From assembly GCA_002483085.1 (NCBI GenBank), contig DLHF01000002.1, positions 140,863 through 204,862 of the forward strand: 64,000 nt of DNA, written 5' to 3'. A model generated the notes under the pieces. That model saw only the letters and a program-made list of their open reading frames with translations. It was not told where the DNA came from and did not search any database. Shown in pieces: positions 51,974-62,100 of this stretch. Position 1 is the stretch's first letter, and every line of letters starts with the position of its first letter. Made by a program: the position numbers and the translations under genes. Source of the DNA: Ignavibacteria bacterium UBA7675. Lineage in GTDB: Bacteria; Bacteroidota; Ignavibacteria; Kapaibacteriales; UB7675.

Positions 51974-52183
51974 TATGTGATCCGGCGTAGAGAGTCCGAA
52001 GAGAGCGTTGTGCCACTCTTCTTTTCGCCAGTTTATTGGGATGTCATGCAGTTGCAGGTATAGTCCTGCTGTAAGCGCAATGATAGCCTTGCGGAGCACC
52101 TCGCTGCGATTGAGCGTGGGTGTTTGTTTATCCGTATCTATGAGCATAGTGGCCATGATGAATGGTTGCCATGTGCAACGATC
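51974..52183 (-). pseudogene. possible antisense gene fragment, CHAT-like
   Basis: On the minus strand an open stretch reads MATMLIDTDKQTPTLNRSEV then LRKAIIALTAGLYLQLHDI and INWRKEEWHNALFG. The SRAEALRKAMLAL-like helix resembles the end of CHAT protease domains, but the match is short. It directly abuts the dead sensor-domain copy and may be a second fragment from the same rearrangement. Confidence 0.3.
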
Positions 52184-52255
52184 CACGGTAGAGAAATAAA
52201 CAGTATAATCATTAGAGTAAAGTTGCTTATTTATACCCGTGTACCTACATCTGTC

Positions 52256-53908
52256 GTGCGGCCTGTAAAGGCGTATGTGCGGCGTGTGTTCTGTTCTTCT
52301 GTGGCGATACCGGCGCTGATTGCCTGTTTTGCGCTGTGTGGTGTACCTGTGCGCGCAATAGCACAATCGGGCAGTGTTCAGGCCGACACAGTAAAGCGCG
52401 AGACAGTGTTTCTCGGAGTGAAGATCGGTGATCGGAAAATCCCGAAGGAAGAGTGGAACGATATTGTCGTGGCTCAGACCGATTCCCTCATTTTCGAGTT
52501 CCGGTGTAAAAGATCGAGTGGCTCGGGTGTTCCGATGCTGTTCAGCTATGTCTTGCGCGACGAGAAGGACGGCGAGCGGAAAGACAATGTACGCTCTACT
52601 TCCATTATTTGGAAGGGATTAGAGCAAATGTCTTATACGTTCCGCGTACAAGCGTTTGCGCCGGGTTCGTGGAAGGCAACCCCTGTAGTTATTGTGTTTC
52701 GTGTCGATAATGCCGAAGCAGCCCGTCGTGAGATAGAACGCAAGGCCGCCATCCCGAGCCGCGATTCTACACAGGTCGTTTCTCCTTCTGCCGCGTCCAC
52801 CTCCTCATGGTCAAAGTGGGGTGTTTATGGATTGATTGGCGTTGTTGTGATAGGTGCTGGTGGTACAATCGTATGGTATGGTATGCAGCAGCGGCGAAAA
52901 ACGGGTACAAAGGATCAGGCAATTGCGATTCGGAATCTGGCGACAGATGATGGGAAAAATATTAAACATTCTGTAGACAAGGGTAGTACAATGGGAAATC
53001 AGGACGCTCTCTCCCTCGAACAACTGCAAAGAGAAAACAGTGTTCTCCGCGCTGAAATCGCAGCATTGCGTGGGCAGATTGATGCTCTACAGGTGCGAAC
53101 CGATGAACTACAGAAAACAAACCGCGATCTCGCTAAACAGAAAGAGCGTCTTTTAGATCACAAAAAGCAGCTCGAAGAATTACAGGTACAAAAGGACGAA
53201 CTGTTTTCGATGGTTGTTCACGATATCAAAAATCCAGCGGGGCTTATTCGCGGTCTCGTAGAGCTTCTGCGTTCCTACGACCTGACGGCGCAAGAGCAGC
53301 AGGAGATCATGGAAGACCTCATGGCGACATCGAGTCGCATCTTGTCGCTCGCGCAGGAGGTGTCCCGAATAGTAACGTTGGAATCTGGGGTAATGAGGCT
53401 GGACTTTATGAGTTACCCGGTAGGAAGGATTGTCGAAGATGTCTGCCGCCGCAACCAGGCCGCCGCTGTTAAAAAGAGCATAGAAATCCAACGCGATACC
53501 GTTGCTGTACTGCCCGACATTGAGGTGGATGTGAATAAAGTGGAAGAAGTGATGGACAACCTCGTAAGTAATGCCATCAAATTCTCCGACAACGGCTCGT
53601 CGATAAAGGTAAAAGCTGGCAAGGTTGGCGGCAAGGTTATCGTGGAAGTTATCGACAATGGTCCGGGGCTTACGGAAGAAGACATCAAACGCGCATTTGG
53701 GCGCGGTGCCCGTCTCAGTGCCAAGCCAACCGGCGGGGAGTCGAGTTCTGGGCTTGGGCTATGGATCGTAAAAAAGATCGTGGAAGCTCACCACGGTCGT
53801 GTGTGGGTAAAAAGCAGTGTACTTAAAGGCTCTACCTTCGCCTTTGAGCTACCACTGGTACAGCCCCCCGTTGAAAAGAGCGATGGCCACGGAGATGGCA
53901 CTTGGTAG
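52256..53908 (+). CDS. membrane sensor histidine kinase
   Basis: A ~550-residue kinase. A signal/anchor (VAIPALIACFALCGVPVRAIAQ) precedes a ~120-residue extracytoplasmic domain resembling the three-Y (Y_Y_Y) domain (FSYVLRDEKDGERKDN ... YTFRVQAFAPGSWKATP). A helix (GVYGLIGVVVIGAGGTIVWY), a long coiled coil and HisKA with H-box FSMVVHDIKNPAG follow. The HATPase carries N box NLVSNAIKF, G1 VIDNGPGL and G2 SGLGLWIVKKIVEAHHG. The start is unsure: GTG 52256 is my choice; TTG 52223 or ATG 52124 are alternatives. No response regulator is adjacent. A dead partial copy of its sensor domain lies upstream. Confidence 0.87.
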   Translation: MRPVKAYVRRVFCSSVAIPALIACFALCGVPVRAIAQSGSVQADTVKRETVFLGVKIGDRKIPKEEWNDIVVAQTDSLIFEFRCKRSSGSGVPMLFSYVLRDEKDGERKDNVRSTSIIWKGLEQMSYTFRVQAFAPGSWKATPVVIVFRVDNAEAARREIERKAAIPSRDSTQVVSPSAASTSSWSKWGVYGLIGVVVIGAGGTIVWYGMQQRRKTGTKDQAIAIRNLATDDGKNIKHSVDKGSTMGNQDALSLEQLQRENSVLRAEIAALRGQIDALQVRTDELQKTNRDLAKQKERLLDHKKQLEELQVQKDELFSMVVHDIKNPAGLIRGLVELLRSYDLTAQEQQEIMEDLMATSSRILSLAQEVSRIVTLESGVMRLDFMSYPVGRIVEDVCRRNQAAAVKKSIEIQRDTVAVLPDIEVDVNKVEEVMDNLVSNAIKFSDNGSSIKVKAGKVGGKVIVEVIDNGPGLTEEDIKRAFGRGARLSAKPTGGESSSGLGLWIVKKIVEAHHGRVWVKSSVLKGSTFAFELPLVQPPVEKSDGHGDGTW

Positions 53909-54007
53909 CTTCTATTGGCACAGGTATTTTCTCCTTCCCAATTATGCTCCTATATATTCCCTATATATTTAAAACTAGGGAAGCGCAGAATATCGTATAG
54001 TTTTCGG

Positions 54008-54475
54008 CTACTGTGCACGCTGTTCCGGCAGCGCAACACCTGTGCTACCAAATCCTCCGCTACCGCGTTTGGTCTCATCCAGCGAGGATAGTTCCTTCCA
54101 TTCTACTGATTCGTAGCGCGCTACTACAACTTGGGCAATCCTATCGCCACGCTGTATACGAAAGGCTTCTGCGCCAAAGTTTGCAAGGATGACCCTGATT
54201 TCCCCCCGATAATCGCTATCAACCGTTCCCGGAGAGTTCAGTGCAAAAATCCCGTGTCGAGCTGCAAGTCCACTACGCGAGCGCACTTGTGCTTCATAGC
54301 CATGAGGTAGGGCTATCGCTATACCTGTAGGGACGAGAGCTACTGCGCCCGGAGCAATCTCCATTGGCTCGGCAATAGCCGCATACACGTCCATACCTGC
54401 CGATCCGGTTGTGGCATATGAAGGCAGCGGGAGGTCTGCTGTATCATCTGATATACGCGCTATAGGAATCACCAT
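54008..54475 (-). CDS. dut: dUTP diphosphatase
   Basis: A 155-residue homotrimeric dUTPase with all five motifs: SAGMDVYA, RSRSGLAARHG, GTVDSDYRGEIRV, RGDRIAQVVV and the C-terminal RGSGGFGSTG. It hydrolyses dUTP to dUMP, keeping uracil out of DNA. It is a lone minus-strand gene, convergent with the kinase. Confidence 0.97.
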   Translation of the reverse strand: MVIPIARISDDTADLPLPSYATTGSAGMDVYAAIAEPMEIAPGAVALVPTGIAIALPHGYEAQVRSRSGLAARHGIFALNSPGTVDSDYRGEIRVILANFGAEAFRIQRGDRIAQVVVARYESVEWKELSSLDETKRGSGGFGSTGVALPEQRAQ

Positions 54476-54644
54476 AATAATAAGGAAAGGAGAGATTCAA
54501 AAAACGGAGTTTGTTGTCTATACTTAACGCTGCAAAGTACATACTGGCACGACTTCGCAACCATAGAATAGTGCGAAGACGGCACGTCGGCACGAAGCTG
54601 CCATTCCTTGTCGCAATAGTATTGCGATGGGGGTTGGAACATCG

Positions 54645-54715
54645 CACGGCGACAAGAGCAGCGCGGTGCAGAGACCGAAGATTTGGACAGAGGCTGAAGC
54701 GACAATATTCGCGGC
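54645..54715 (+). repeat. dispersed intergenic repeat, module B, plus orientation
   Basis: GCAGCGCGGTGCAGAG at 54658-54673 then ACCGAAGATTTGGACAGAGGC, closely matching the copies at 22.6 and 38.4 kb. The wider gap 54476-55140 contains no supportable gene. Confidence 0.7.
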
Positions 54716-54980
54716 TTCTGATAGAGCTCTATGATGCCGAATGAGAAGCAATTTTGAGCTAAAACAGGCTGTAGAACCGGGCAAAAGTACAAAAAATCGG
54801 TGAAGATTATAGCGAGAGAATCAAAAATCGGAGCACAGAAGATTGCAGTATAGCGAGTAGTGCGAGCAGAATAGGAGAAATACACTCCGGTAAATACAGG
54901 TAATCCGCGCCTTCCCAAGCGAGCGATAAGAGGCAATAGTGCCAGATGTGTGTAGGAGTGTTGTGTGAAAGAAATCTGAC

Positions 54981-55004
54981 AGTGTCAAAAAATCTGACAC
55001 TTTT
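54981..55004 (+). terminator. weak hairpin with T-run
   Basis: AGTGTCA/TGACACT with a 7-base loop, followed by TTTTC. No gene ends nearby on the plus strand, so its role is unclear. Confidence 0.4.
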
Positions 55005-55148
55005 CGAGGGCAAAAGCGGTCAAAACAGCGATAAAAGCAATTGGCACAGCATTTGTCTAATTGAATACGTGGTGTGCAGTGGGCTGGGAACCCGCTACGG
55101 TTGACTATGGGTGTTAACTGCTTGAAACGGTGAATATATTTTTCCAGA

Positions 55149-55179
55149 TTGTTTTTTTTTGACAACTGTGATATATTTG
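55149..55179 (+). promoter_or_regulatory. Bacteroidota-type promoter of tRNA-Arg
   Basis: TTG (55149-55151), exactly 20 bases, then TATATTTG (55172-55179), 34 bases before the mature tRNA. Same spacing as the tRNA-Asn promoter. Confidence 0.65.
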
Positions 55180-55213
55180 TCGTTTGTACATTCCTATGTA
55201 CTGATAGGCAGTT

Positions 55214-55287
55214 GCGCCCGTAGCTCAATCGGACAGAGCGTTGGATTCCGGTTCCAAAGGTTGGGGGTTCGAGTCCCTCCGGGCGTA
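55214..55287 (+). tRNA. tRNA-Arg (anticodon CCG)
   Basis: Acceptor GCGCCCG/CGGGCGT closes with one G-U pair; anticodon stem TTGGA/TCCAA encloses TTCCGGT, giving CCG; T arm GGTTCGAGTCC. CCA is not encoded, unlike tRNA-Asn in the same window. The TPR protein gene follows 49 bases later and may be read through from this promoter. Confidence 0.95.
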
Positions 55288-55336
55288 CTTTTTATTGCGG
55301 CGATGTCATTTCTTTAGTTAAAATAATACCGTTTTT

Positions 55337-56056
55337 ATGGCGACTCAACCCGATATTAAGGACTCTGTCGAGATCGAAGAGACCAATCTTGAAGCCTCTG
55401 AAACACCTTCCATCTTGCCTGAGAATGTCAAAAAGAAGATCATATATATAGGAGGAGCAGTCGCTGTCCTTGTACTGATTGTCTTTGGAGTGTTCTTCTA
55501 TAAGAGCCTTCAGGCAGAAAAGCAGGAAGAAGCCTCGCTTGCGTTATCCCGCGTACAGCCATTGTACGAATCGGGAGACTATCTGAAAGCGTTAGACGGA
55601 GGCGTAGTACCGAGCAGCGGAAAGCAGGCTCGGGGGCTCAAAGCGATTGCGACTGAATACAAAGGCACAGAACCGGGTAAGCTTGCTGCGCTTTATGCTG
55701 GCAATGCACTCGTACAACAGAATAATTATCCCGAGGCGGCAACATATTTTGCCATTGCCGAGGGTGCCGATGCGGAACTGACACGCATGGGTGCACTGGC
55801 CGGTCAGGCTGCCGTTAAAGACAAGGCCGGACAATACAAAGAGGCCGCACAGCTCTATACGCAGGCTGCAGAGTTAGCTGAGAGAACAGGAAACAAGGAA
55901 TTTTACCAGTTATCCGCCGCTCTGCTCTACGAGAAAGCCAATGACAAGAATGAGGCACTGAAATTGTATAGGGAAATTGTAGCAAGTAACGAGTTCTCAG
56001 AGTTTGCTGGTGATGCGAAAGCCGGCATTCTGCGTCTTGGTGAGAGTCTGGAGTAA
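55337..56056 (+). CDS. membrane-anchored TPR protein (YfgM-like)
   Basis: A 239-residue protein with an acidic cytoplasmic N terminus, one transmembrane helix (IIYIGGAVAVLVLIVFGVFFY, in part about 35-54) and a periplasmic region of tetratricopeptide-type repeats (AALYAGNALVQQNNYPEAATYF, QYKEAAQLYTQAAELAERTG, NDKNEALKLYREIVAS). The layout is that of YfgM/ancillary SecYEG-translocon-type proteins, suggesting a chaperone or scaffold role at the membrane. It lies 92 bases before the giant T9SS cargo gene on the same strand. Confidence 0.78.
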   Translation: MATQPDIKDSVEIEETNLEASETPSILPENVKKKIIYIGGAVAVLVLIVFGVFFYKSLQAEKQEEASLALSRVQPLYESGDYLKALDGGVVPSSGKQARGLKAIATEYKGTEPGKLAALYAGNALVQQNNYPEAATYFAIAEGADAELTRMGALAGQAAVKDKAGQYKEAAQLYTQAAELAERTGNKEFYQLSAALLYEKANDKNEALKLYREIVASNEFSEFAGDAKAGILRLGESLE

Positions 56057-56148
56057 GGTGGTCTTTTTCGTAGACAGATCCCATACATGAAACATAGAAG
56101 AGACAGCGATATAATCACATTTACTATTCCTACACCTTTGGAGGGTAT

Positions 56149-59100
56149 ATGAAACATTTGTTTCGTACGCTAATTCTATTCCTTGCGCTGACGGCAGCCG
56201 CGAGTGTTGGCTACGCACAGCCGATCACTGAGGTGCACGGACGTGTTGACGCGAACGACTACCGAGTCTTCGTCAAAGACACTGTCTATCGTATCAGCGG
56301 TAAGTACGTTATTGCCGGGACATTGATCATTGAACCCGGCACGACGGTTGAATTTTTCCCCAACAGTCAGCTTATTGACTCTGTGGGCGGAAGAATCATC
56401 GCCGATGGCCGTGTAACGGCTACGTACAACGAATCCGCTTTTGATCCTTTTACAACCGTGAAAAATCCCGGTCCTCCTCCGGTGCTTTACAGCGGCTACG
56501 CAGACCCGGATTATTTTCGGGCTGCTGGTGTCATTTCGTCGTCTAATATTAATGAGCCGACGGTAAATGCCACCAAGGCTAGTAACCTGTTCCTTGTCAA
56601 CCTGAGCCAGACGGATTCCCGCCTGCAGGGTTTGACCCCGGGCCAGGCTATTATGTACAAGGCTTCGCGTATTGAGTTCTTCAATCAGGATTTGAACCTC
56701 AATCAGCGTCCTTGGAAACGCCTTGGCAACCGCTCTGTGAACGTTACGGCTGGCCGTATCACGTTTAGAGGCCGCGCAGCAAACACCTTCTCGTTTGAGT
56801 GGGGACACGTTATCGTGCTTCCCGGTGCAAAAGCTGCTTATTTCCGCGATGTGGACTTCCGCAATTTCCGCAAAGACACAACAGTAAACCGCCTTCCCCT
56901 GTACTCGGCACCGAACGCTTCGGCAGCAGCAGCTTACGAGCAATTCAACAATCGCATTCTGTCGATGGTGAATGGTTCCGGTGGTGCTCTTACGACGTTC
57001 TCTGTTCGTACATGGTTGGTTAACTGTTCGTTCGAGCAAAATATGTCGCGCTTCCACGGTGGTGCTGTGCAGTTCCTGCAAGCTCCCCTCGACAACTTCG
57101 GTGCAGGCGGTTCTCCTGCTGTGTATCCGGATGTACGCACGACATTGAACTCACTGCCCTTCTATCCGGCAGGTACTAACCCGAACATTACCGATCCTGA
57201 ATCGGGCATGGAAGTTCAACAGCAAATTGCCCAGATCGACAACCTGAATACGCCCGCAGCCGAGCCGTTCAGCGATGCAAATCGCCAGCTTGTAGACGAT
57301 GCTCGTCTTGCTATGTATCTCGGTCGCGTTCGCGAGCTGATCTTCCGCAACAACGTTGTACTTGTTTCGAATGTTGGCCAAATTCTTAATTCGAACAATG
57401 TGCCCATTGGTGTTGAAGACAAACTGGCAGAATCTGCTACTGTATTCAACGAAGAATGGCGCAACGAAGCATACGGCGGTGCTGTATATATTGCAGGCCG
57501 TTCGCAAATGGAAGTTGGTCTTGGTATCAACGACGGTTTTGCTTCCACGCAGGATTACGTACTTTTTGAAGGCAACAGCGCACGCAACCTCCAGCCTATT
57601 ACGCCGACAGGCCAAGGCGTGGTAACACGCGGTGCACGCGGTGGTGCTGTGTATGTTGGCGATGCAACATCGGTTATCTTCAAAGGTAAATTCATCAACA
57701 ACCGCACCGAGCTCGGCTTTAACCAAAACGTTGCCGATTACTCGCAAGGTGGTGCTATCTATGTATCGGCGAACTCCCCCCGCATCCAGATTCGCGGCGG
57801 ACAGAATTCGGTTGCCGGTCGCGAAATGCACTTCCTCAACAACCGCTCCGGTCGCGGTGGCGCTATCTTCGCTTACCTGTTGACTCCGACCAACGCTGTG
57901 AATCTTCGTCCTTCGCCGTATATCGGTGGTAGCGACGCTACGATCCAGACCAGAAACTACGGTTATAACATTAAATTCATCGACAACGAAGCAATCGCAG
58001 ACGGCGGCGCTATCTACTCGAACAAGCGCATGTCGATCCACGGTGCAGGCGGTACAATCGGTACATCGGTTATCTACGATAGCGATCACCGCATTGAATT
58101 CCGTGGCAACAAAGCTGGTTTCTCCGGCGGTGCTGTGTCGGTTAATATCTTTGGCAACCTTGTAGACAACGACCGCGAAGTAAACATTGTTCGCGCTATC
58201 TTTGAAAGCAACACAGTTGGCCAAGATGTGAGCACGGCTGCTCGCCCGCAAGTTCGTGGTGGTGGTGCTATCTACGCATACTCCACACTGCTTACAGGCG
58301 TAAAAGCTGCTGAGTTCCTCAACAACAAAGCATACTACAGCAACGGTGGTGCTATTGCTTATGTGAGCCCCGGTTCTAAGATGGTTCGTTCCTTTGGCAC
58401 TGACTTGGATGTTGCAACAGCAAATGGCATCAACTCGGTAGACAGTGTATATATATGGAATTCTTCGCTTCCTGCTGATGTTCGCTCGCTGACGCGCTTC
58501 CTCGGCAACGAAGCTATTGCCAATCCCGATGCAATGGGAAGCGGCACAACGCAAACAGGCGATATCAGCCGCACCCATCCGGGTACCAACCTTTCTGAAA
58601 ACGGTACAGGTCTCGGTGGTGCTGTCTATATTCTCGATGCTCTCAATCCGGATCGCGATGACCGCTTTGAGTTCAACCGTGTTCGTTTCCAAGACAACAA
58701 AGCGTACAGCGGTGCCGTTGTGTACTCTGACAACTACAACCTCCGCCTTGTATTCATGCGTTCGCTCCTTACAGGCAACGTAGCTACTTCGGAAATGGGT
58801 AGAAGCCAGAATGTAATCTCGGGTCCGTATGCAGGTGGCGAAAATGCCGCTTCGAGCGACCTTGTAGGCGCAGTTCTGTACGGCGAAATCATCGGGCCGG
58901 AGCCTTTTGCTCCCTACCATGTTGCTGCTAACTCTATCTATGACAACGATGCTCGCTTCCTTATCCGCCTGCCCGATGCTCCGAATACCAAAGGCACACG
59001 TGCCGGTACCGGCGTTGGTTTTGGTGGTGTCGATACACTGATTGGTAACTACTGGGGTCGTACTGAAGCCGATGTGAACACTATTGTTCCCTCGCGCGGT

Positions 59101-62100
59101 GCTATCCAAGAGACATTCTTTATCAGAGGTAACGGTACTTCGCCTCTTCCGTTTGTTCGCGGTGGTACAGGTCTGCAGCAAGGTCCGTTTGAAGAAAACG
59201 GTAACTATACCTACACGCCGATCCCGGTAACGGACGATCCGAATACAAGCATTGCCGACACGCTGCTCATGCAAGGTGTGGTATATGATATCTTCGACAA
59301 AGGTACAGACATCAAAACGGCTGACTACTCGAACCGCAGAATGTCGCCGATTGAAGACTTCTCGATTGGTATTCCGCCGAGCCTGCGCACATTCTCGAAT
59401 GTGAATGCTCCTTCCAATGGCAAAGTGGTGAAGCGTTTCACACGCAATCCTTTTGATGCCGAGAACTTCAGCGATATCGCTCAGCTCCAGACAGAATTTG
59501 TTGGCAATCAGCCGATTGGCTACCCGCTGTACCTGGAAGCTCTTGCAAATTACTCGGGCAATGTTAACAACAACAACAACGACGAACGCGCTACACAGGA
59601 ATCTGTCTTCCTTATTGTGAACAACAATACGGGCGACTTTATCCGTGTAAATCTTGCACAGATTACCAAAACAAGTGAAGTCTTCCGTGGTCGTGTGGAA
59701 TTAATTCCCGACATGATGGACAGAGACCCCCTCGGTCGCCGTACATCGGAAGGTCTTGCTAACTTTGGTGGTGGCGGTTCGCTCCTGAACGCTCTTTATC
59801 GCGATGCGAAAAACGCTGACATCTCCGCTCTCGAAGGCAGAAAATACGAAGCTCCGGAATACGAACTCGGCGGTGCTGACTTCCGTTATTCCAACCGTCC
59901 TTCGCTGCCCTCGTCGACGAACCTCGACCCGAACAACCGCGCTCTGAACGTGACCTACTTTGCTGGTGAGCGTTACAATGCTCTTCCGGTGCTGAGTGGC
60001 GACCGTATCAGCGTTATCTCCCGCACGGTTCTCTGGCAAGAAGGTGTGAATTCGGCTATTGAAAAAGGTCTGGAGTTTGAAGTTGGTACTTCGGTTCCGC
60101 CGCCGGTATTCACAGGCGATAAAGACACGCTCGAAAATATTACTCCCGAGCAGCTTCGCAATATGATCTTCCTGTCGGAAGACAACGATTATAGCAATCC
60201 TAACAGCATTACACGTGGCCGTAGGAAAATCTTCGATATCACGGCACGTGATACCAATAAATTCTTCGACCCGAGAGCGATCCTGAATCCGGATACCTAC
60301 CCGTATCTCGAATTCACATGGTCGGTAAATTCTAACTCTGGTCTGTCGAAATGGCTCGAAGCTGATACAGTTCGCAATGCAAACCCGGCATATGGCGATA
60401 GAGGTTTTGTGCACCTGAAAGGTCGCCCGACCAACCCGTACATCGTGCCCGGTGGTGAAGAAGTAACGGTACGTGTACGCAGCTTCCCGCCGATGCGTTC
60501 GACAATCGACTCGCTGAAAGCTCTGGGCGTTGATGATGATATTATCTCCCGCTACCTCTATATCTATCGCCCGTACTTCAACGCACAGGAATACGATGCA
60601 ACAAATGCACGCTATCTGCAACAAGATACAGTGAACTATGGCTGGGACAACATGGCCGAATACAAGTTCCGTATCTTTATCACAGACAGCATTCCGGTGT
60701 TTGAAAACTCCTTTGTAGCATGCGGTAGTGTGGATGAAGATACAGTGATGGTAGCAAGCGTTACCGACTCGCTGCGCTTCAACCTCGACGTGAACACCGA
60801 TGACGAGCGCGAAGATGCGGTCGCTGCTGCAAATGGCTGGTCGTTCCGTTATGGCAAAACAGCTTATGCTTATCAGGTGAAAGCAATTCGCGAAAACCCG
60901 GCAGATACCGCTGTTGACAGAATCGAGCAAATCCGTCCGATGTGGATGGGTCCGAATTACCTGCGCGATGACAATGGTAACCTCGATCCTCTGGCCGTAA
61001 CCTTTACTTCTAAAGGCAAGATCAATCTGCGTATTGATACAGCAGCCCTTATTCCTCTGCTTACACCTGCAAACCAGGTCAACCAGAGCCTGAATACGGA
61101 TTCGGTTGTTTCGATTGTAGTCAACGACGGTCACGGTGGTCTCAACCAATTCACGAAAAAGATTCTTATCAACTTTGCACCGCGTATCACAACAGAAACG
61201 CTGCAAAGAGCTCGTGAAGGTGAGCAATACAATCCGCAACTGCAAAGTCTCGACAGAGCAATTGCATACTACGATCCGAACTTTGGTCAGCATTCTTCCT
61301 TCCGCCTGATTTATGACAGCGAAACAGGTATCCTGAAAGATCCCTGCTACCCCGAAGCTGGCAACTGGGACAACGTTTCCGGTACTGCTAATACTCCGGA
61401 CTGGCTGAAAATCGATCCCGTTAGCGGTCGCCTCTATGGCACCCCTGGCGTGAAAGATGCTCCGCGCTCAGGCGATGATGTGGATAGTGTTACAGTAGTT
61501 ATTACCGACCCGTATGGTCTGACGCATGCCAAAACCTTCCCCATCGAAGTTGAGGCAATCAATCATCCGCCGGTTCTGTTTGATGTACCTATCGTGAAAT
61601 GTGTAGGCGAGAACGAAGCATATACGGAAACATTCCGTGTTGCAGACCTCGATCTGGTTCGCACACGTCCGGCAAACAACCTCGAAACAGTAACACTGAC
61701 AGTTACAGAGCCGACAGGCTTCACAACAAATCCGTCTACGATCAATGGTACCAAAGACCCTGACACGACGAGCTTTACAATCAGCGGTACAGTGTCGGCT
61801 TCGACACCCAGAAATGCTGATGGTACTGTAACAGTCAAAGTCGTTGCAACTGATAAAAAAGGCGATAGCGATACACTTGTATATCGTATAGCAGTCTCTG
61901 ATCCGACCGACTGTTTGAACACTGTAACAGTGAAAAACAGCATTGGCGCATTCCAAGAACTGCAATGGGGTACAGCTCTCAACGCAACAACTGGCGAAGA
62001 TGAAGCAGTAGGTGGCGTTGGTAAACTCGACTCGAACTTCTGTGAATACGAAATTCCGCCGATTCCGCCTCTTGATGTGTTCGACGCACGCTGGACAATC

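Noticed and set aside
54821..55228. A 135-codon minus-strand frame upstream of tRNA-Arg
   Set aside because: It crosses the tRNA promoter and has a very high Cys, Phe and Tyr content without motifs; AT-rich chance frame.
57151..59274. A 707-codon open frame on the minus strand, with others at 59701-61293 and 61468-62649
   Set aside because: They are antisense to the giant T9SS gene, whose signal peptide, repeats and sorting domain are clear; the composition is unlike real proteins.
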